Assembly (NCBI RefSeq): GCF_009649225.1
Contig: NZ_WJPP01000003.1
Coordinates: forward strand, 1-64,000
DNA: 64,000 nucleotides
Direction: 5' to 3'
From: Spiribacter salilacus
GTDB lineage: Bacteria > Pseudomonadota > Gammaproteobacteria > Nitrococcales > Nitrococcaceae
Shown: piece by piece, positions 60,345-64,000 of the stretch
Layout: each line of letters opens with the position of its first letter
Position numbering within the stretch: position 1 is the stretch's first letter
Translations under genes and position numbers: made by a program
The notes under the pieces: model-generated
Database searches by the model: none
What the model saw: the letters and a program-made list of their open reading frames with translations, nothing else
Told to the model about the DNA's origin: nothing

Positions 60345-61393
60345 GCATTTGCCTTAGGCCCAATATCGACACAGATTTTGCCAAAATGCTCGCCGCTTTC
60401 CTCATAACGAAAGGCATCCACTAGCGATTCCAAAGGAAAATGCTGATCAAGCACCGGCCGAATGCCGGTATTCTCAAGTGCGGTCACAAAGTCTTGTTGA
60501 TCACGCCGACTGCCGACTAACACACCTTGCAACCGCTGCTGTCGCATGAGTGCAAATCGCAGTGGAAACTCGCCTTGTATTCCCGTCAAGACCCCAATCA
60601 GTGAGACGTGCCCGCCAACGGCCGTGGCCAGCATCGACTGTTCAATGGTACCCGGGCCGCCCACCTCAATCACATGATCGACGCCCCGCCCATCTGTCAG
60701 CTCACGAACCCGCTTGCCCCATTTAGGCTCAGAGCGGTAGTTGATCACGGCATGAGCGCCAAGCGCTTTTAAGCGCTCTAGCTTGGCATCGCTAGAAGAG
60801 GTGCAAATAACACGCGCCCCCGCAGCAACCGCAAGTTGTAGCGCATAAATAGACACGCCACCGGTGCCCAGCGTCAGCACTGTTTGCCCTGGCTTGAGGC
60901 CTCCATGAACGAATAATGCCCGCCATGCCGTTACGCCCGCCGTGGTAATTGTTGCCGCCTCAGCATGGGTCCATCCCTTAGGCGCATGCGTAAACGCAGT
61001 AGCGGGTAATGTAACGTACTCTCGCGCAAATCCATCAACCCCGTCGCCAGGCGTTGTCGGAAAGGCTTCATGCGTTGGCACTCCATCAAGCCAATGAGGG
61101 AAAAAGGTGCTGACAAGCGAATCCCCAACCGCAAACTCAGTCACATCTGGCCCGACGGCAGTCACTTCACCCGCGCCGTCTGACATCGGTATCCGCGACT
61201 GGTCTTTTGGTGCCATCGGCCCCTTTACGACGCCATAATCGTGATAGTTCAGCGAGCTGGCATGAATGCGAACGGTTATTTCGCTACTAGACGGCTCGGC
61301 AGGCTTGCCGGTATCCACAACGCTGCCATTATCAAAACCGCCACCTGGCGCGAGAATAAAGGTACGATTTTCCACAGCTGCCTCCCGTTGCAT
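60341..61393 (-). CDS. MDR-family alcohol dehydrogenase/quinone reductase-like enzyme
   Basis: Medium-chain dehydrogenase of 350 residues: GroES-like N-terminal domain (ITVRIHASSLNYHDYGVVKG) and NAD(P) fold (GQTVLTLGTGGVSIYALQLA). The cysteines that bind catalytic and structural zinc in classical alcohol dehydrogenases are absent, so it is a zinc-free member. The substrate is unknown. It is 33 bases downstream of the small wHTH gene on the same strand, which may control it. Confidence 0.85.
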   Translation of the reverse strand: MQREAAVENRTFILAPGGGFDNGSVVDTGKPAEPSSSEITVRIHASSLNYHDYGVVKGPMAPKDQSRIPMSDGAGEVTAVGPDVTEFAVGDSLVSTFFPHWLDGVPTHEAFPTTPGDGVDGFAREYVTLPATAFTHAPKGWTHAEAATITTAGVTAWRALFVHGGLKPGQTVLTLGTGGVSIYALQLAVAAGARVICTSSSDAKLERLKALGAHAVINYRSEPKWGKRVRELTDGRGVDHVIEVGGPGTIEQSMLATAVGGHVSLIGVLTGIQGEFPLRFALMRQQRLQGVLVGSRRDQQDFVTALENTGIRPVLDQHFPLESLVDAFRYEESGEHFGKICVDIGPKANA

Positions 61394-61426
61394 GTGCCTT
61401 TGTTAAGTACTGGAGTGTGCAGCGGC

Positions 61427-61804
61427 TTAGGGGTCTTCTGCAAGCAACGGTTGATTGGCTGCCATCACGGCGAGCACATTGGCTTTCGTTTGGCCAAGCG
61501 CTTTTTCTAATCGAGCGGAAGTGCGCAGATGAACGAGTCGTCGATCACTGCCGGAGGATTCTTTATAAATCCAGCCATCCTCGAGCAATGTCGCTAAGTT
61601 ATAGCGCACGCCGGTTGCCGAGTACGGCAACCCGGCCAGCAACTGTTTCATCGTTAATGGCATGCCTGCATTTTCTGCCAGCGCCACCGCCGTCAAAATA
61701 TCGCAGGCGACCAGAGACGGGCCATTGGGTAATACGGGCGCTAGCGCTGATCGCAAATCTGCAACTAACTGAGCACATGATTTGCAAGGCCGTTGGCCTT
61801 CCAT
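61427..61804 (-). CDS. Small winged-helix regulator (MarR/ArsR-like)
   Basis: Protein of 125 residues. An N-terminal CKSC pair is followed by a winged helix (ALAENAGMPLTMKQLLAGLP, SATGVRYNLATLLEDGWIYK, SGSDRRLVHLRTSARLEKAL), the pattern of MarR-like regulators with a DRR wing. CKSC could be redox- or metal-responsive, which is an inference. ATG 61804 has GGAG seven bases upstream; a GTG at 61819 is the alternative. It precedes the MDR gene in a likely two-gene operon. Confidence 0.75.
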   Translation of the reverse strand: MEGQRPCKSCAQLVADLRSALAPVLPNGPSLVACDILTAVALAENAGMPLTMKQLLAGLPYSATGVRYNLATLLEDGWIYKESSGSDRRLVHLRTSARLEKALGQTKANVLAVMAANQPLLAEDP

Positions 61805-61921
61805 GGTTTTCTCCAACACCTTAAGTAGGCTTTGACGCTATCGCCGCCCCAACAGGCTAGCAACCAAATTCTGTTTCTAATTTAGTAGCTTTTTAGAGAG
61901 AAAACCGAGGGATCAGTCACA

Positions 61922-62554
61922 TCAAGCCGTGGCATCACTCAAATGCTGCAAGTGATGGCGTGCTGCCATTGCCATGAGTGCCACACCGCTGCAACGCAGC
62001 TTGACCGAGATCGTTTTACGATGTGTAGCAATGGTTTGTGGTGACCGATCTAACCGAGATGCAATTTGCTCGTTTGTCAGGCCTTGGCCGACTAAACCAA
62101 AAATTTCTCGCTCTCGACGAGTTAGTCTCGAGATGCGGGATTCTTCACTCTCAAACTGCGGCATACGCTCAGCCAACAGCCGCTCAATGACCTGCTTGAG
62201 TTGATCGAATGCCTGAGATTTATCTACAGCTGCATACAAATTGTTACGCAGATTAGCTGGACAGGCAAAGGAGGCGGCCTGCCCTGAAAGAATAATCGCC
62301 AGCGCAGACGGCTTAGCCGCCACTAACTGCGAAAACACTTCTAGGCCATCACCATCGGGCAAGTTAAGGTCCAAAACAACCACGTCAGGCAGTAGTTCGT
62401 GACAACGCATTACGGCTTGACGGACCGTGCTGGCGGATCCCACCACTTCGATACCATCATGGCTTTTTAATAATACCGTTAGAAGATCTGAGAACATTCT
62501 CTCGTCTTCAACAACCAACACTTTCAGCTTTTGCTCATCCATCTCATCACCCAT
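61922..62554 (-). CDS. NarL/FixJ-type response regulator
   Basis: Two-domain regulator of 210 residues. The receiver has the acidic pair VVEDE and phospho-acceptor Asp in VVVLDLNLPDGDGLEV. The C-terminal LuxR-type HTH reads LTRREREIFGLVGQGLTNEQ, then IASRLDRSPQTIATHRKTIS. The start lies inside the kinase stop region; ATG 62542 is an alternative. It is phosphorylated presumably by the kinase encoded just upstream. GGACAGGCA occurs at 62261 within the gene. Confidence 0.9.
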   Translation of the reverse strand: MGDEMDEQKLKVLVVEDERMFSDLLTVLLKSHDGIEVVGSASTVRQAVMRCHELLPDVVVLDLNLPDGDGLEVFSQLVAAKPSALAIILSGQAASFACPANLRNNLYAAVDKSQAFDQLKQVIERLLAERMPQFESEESRISRLTRREREIFGLVGQGLTNEQIASRLDRSPQTIATHRKTISVKLRCSGVALMAMAARHHLQHLSDATA

Positions 62555-64000
62555 TTGTTTGCTCTGAAGCCCGACTTTCTGCAGGAAAAATCAGGCTGGT
62601 CGTTGTTCCTTCGCCGGGCGCAGAACGCAAAAGTAAAGCGGCACCCGAACGCTCAATAAAGCAGCGAACCATAAATAAACCCAAACCGCTTCCCTGTGGG
62701 TTATCACTATTGCTAAATAGCGGCTCAAAAATGCGTTGCTGCGTTTGCCAATCCATACCGCACCCGGTATCAGTTACCCGAATCATAATGACTGGGCCAA
62801 AAAGCACCATACCTACAGCTGGGGAGGTAGCGGGCATTTGCGAACACCACTCTGCAGAAACGGTTAACTGGCCGCCGTTCACCATGGCGTTTTGCGCATT
62901 TTTTGTTAAATTGGTGAGCGCACTTAAAAACAAGCCTGGATGCGTGATTGCAGTGAGCTCGGGTTCGATGCGGGTTTGCAATTCCACGCCTTCTCTTAAC
63001 TGCTGGCGCAAAAGCGACAAAAATTCATCCATCAGATAGTTAATATCAACCGGGCCCGTTTGAATTGACTCGCTACTACTTAGCGCAGAAACACCGGTCA
63101 CCGTGTTTCGTGCCAGCTGCATTGCATGTTCGCACTGCCTTAATGAATACCGCGTTGTTACATCGCTGGTATCTAATTGTGTCGCTAATTGCCCAAAAGT
63201 CCCTTGCAAAAGCCCTAGCGCATTTGCCATATCATGGCCAAATCCATACGCAATATGCTTAATGGTTTCGTTTCTTTTCTCGCGAATACGCTCCTCGACT
63301 CGTGCGCGCTCAGCTTCCTGCTCTGCAGCCTGCGTAACCAAGGCTAACTCCATTTGCTGCGATTTACGCAAGCCGTCTTCATAGATTAAAAATAAAAAGG
63401 CCGGAGATTGTAGGTAGCCAAATACCACCAAACCGAGCATAAAAAGCGCTGCTCCCATCCCTGCTAAAAATTGCTGCTCGGACAGATAAAGCAATGATTC
63501 GACCGTACGAACGAAAAATAGCAAGGCGACGAACAATACGGTACTCAGAAAAACGTAACTCACGAGCGATTGACGGGAGCGCAGCTTTAACACGAGATAT
63601 GCACAAAATGTTTGCTGAAAAACTACCGCTGCGGAAACGATCAGAACGCGCAGCCAGACCAATTCCCCCCACGGAGAGAGCCAGACAAGGGTAAAACTGC
63701 CAGCTGTTAGGCCAAACCAAGCAATTGAGATTTGTTTCGCGTATCGATACTGCAAGTGAGAAGCCAGGGCATTCAGCATCAACGCCATGCCAACTAAAAT
63801 CACAGAATTACCGACAAGAATTGACCAGAACGCAGGGATAAGAGGTCGCAATATTAATAAAATAAGACCCACCCCTGCCAGAGCGGAGCCGATGCCCCAG
63901 CCCGGCAGCACCGCGCTCCCTTTTCTTCCGAGCACAGTTACCAACGTCCCGAAAAAAATCATCGAACAAGCTAGCACCGCCATTAAGGTGAGCGGATCTA
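62547..64000 (-). CDS. Membrane sensor histidine kinase, 5' end beyond the window
   Basis: Sensor kinase of at least 478 residues. The N-terminal 220 residues contain about seven to eight hydrophobic segments forming a membrane sensor with no obvious periplasmic domain. A coiled coil (LALVTQAAEQEAERARVEER) leads to the H-box in AYGFGHDMANALGL, the N-box NLTKNAQNAM, G1 DTGCGMDW and G2 GSGLGLFMV. An ATG at 63983 is available, but the frame stays open upstream (reading DPLTL before it) to the edge and the ATG lacks a Shine-Dalgarno, so the true start is probably just outside. The response regulator gene follows with overlap. Confidence 0.85.
   Translation of the reverse strand, partial: DPLTLMAVLACSMIFFGTLVTVLGRKGSAVLPGWGIGSALAGVGLILLILRPLIPAFWSILVGNSVILVGMALMLNALASHLQYRYAKQISIAWFGLTAGSFTLVWLSPWGELVWLRVLIVSAAVVFQQTFCAYLVLKLRSRQSLVSYVFLSTVLFVALLFFVRTVESLLYLSEQQFLAGMGAALFMLGLVVFGYLQSPAFLFLIYEDGLRKSQQMELALVTQAAEQEAERARVEERIREKRNETIKHIAYGFGHDMANALGLLQGTFGQLATQLDTSDVTTRYSLRQCEHAMQLARNTVTGVSALSSSESIQTGPVDINYLMDEFLSLLRQQLREGVELQTRIEPELTAITHPGLFLSALTNLTKNAQNAMVNGGQLTVSAEWCSQMPATSPAVGMVLFGPVIMIRVTDTGCGMDWQTQQRIFEPLFSNSDNPQGSGLGLFMVRCFIERSGAALLLRSAPGEGTTTSLIFPAESRASEQTNG

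Overview
The window looks like part of the chromosome of a marine or halophilic gammaproteobacterium, with G+C a little above one half by eye. The evidence is a green-type proteorhodopsin with its own retinal pathway, glycine-betaine and sarcosine type catabolism, a BCCT osmolyte carrier, a bacterial QTMAN-like glycosyltransferase and an AceE-type E1. I cannot name the genus. Genes are packed tightly: ATGA or TAATG overlaps are the rule and several convergent pairs overlap at their stop codons. No gap without a gene exceeds about 280 bases. I see no rRNA, CRISPR array, insertion sequence or prophage. The first 14 bases are a poly-G run that may be a contig-end artefact, and the last gene runs off the right edge.

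Layout. 0.1-6.2 kb: proteorhodopsin followed by crtE-crtI-crtB-crtY-blh, a complete route from C15/C20 prenyl diphosphates through beta-carotene to retinal, then an autotransporter (6.2-8.4 kb). 8.4-13.4 kb (minus): a five-gene operon of DUF3047, a MerA/Lpd-like flavoprotein, a TVP38/VTT membrane protein, a radical SAM protein and a SAF-domain oxidoreductase. 13.4-17.5 kb (plus): hydrolase-OsmC fusion, CoA-binding protein, ECHDC3-like crotonase and acyl-CoA ligase. 17.5-20.5 kb: a GcvT-like methyltransferase with a MetF homologue, divergent from a LysR regulator. 20.5-23.2 kb: LysE exporter and an arsC-arsR-acr3 arsenic operon. 23.2-24.1 kb: a decayed toxin-antitoxin region against tRNA-Phe. 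24.2-31.4 kb (minus): an envelope operon of AttH/CrtC-like protein, NlpE-META lipoprotein, BCCT transporter, fused double substrate-binding lipoprotein and MltF-like transglycosylase, with a divergent AraC regulator. 32.4-40 kb: thiS-thiG, ankyrin protein, a Rieske-like protein lacking an expected ligand, QTMAN-like glycosyltransferase, Lrp regulator, AceE/MdeB-type E1 and MscS.

40-60 kb is a one-carbon island: a second MetF homologue, sarcosine oxidase soxBDAG, a GbdR/GlxA-type regulator, fhs, and a three-gene NAD-linked formate dehydrogenase. A LysR regulator, an aldehyde dehydrogenase, a dipeptidase-like protein, an unrecognised 581-residue protein, DUF3726 and an SDR follow. Read together, methyl groups leave sarcosine as methylene-THF, pass to formyl-THF, are released as formate with ATP gain by Fhs and are oxidised to CO2 with NADH. 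FolD, GbcAB and DgcAB are not in the window. 60.3-64 kb holds an MDR oxidoreductase, a small wHTH regulator and a NarL-type two-component pair.

The most unusual signal is not a gene. The 9-mer GGACAGGCA occurs 19 times on the two strands together, against about 0.5 expected by chance. It lies mostly inside genes, is read in all three frames and has AT-rich flanks. It resembles a DNA uptake signal and I find no other explanation for it here.
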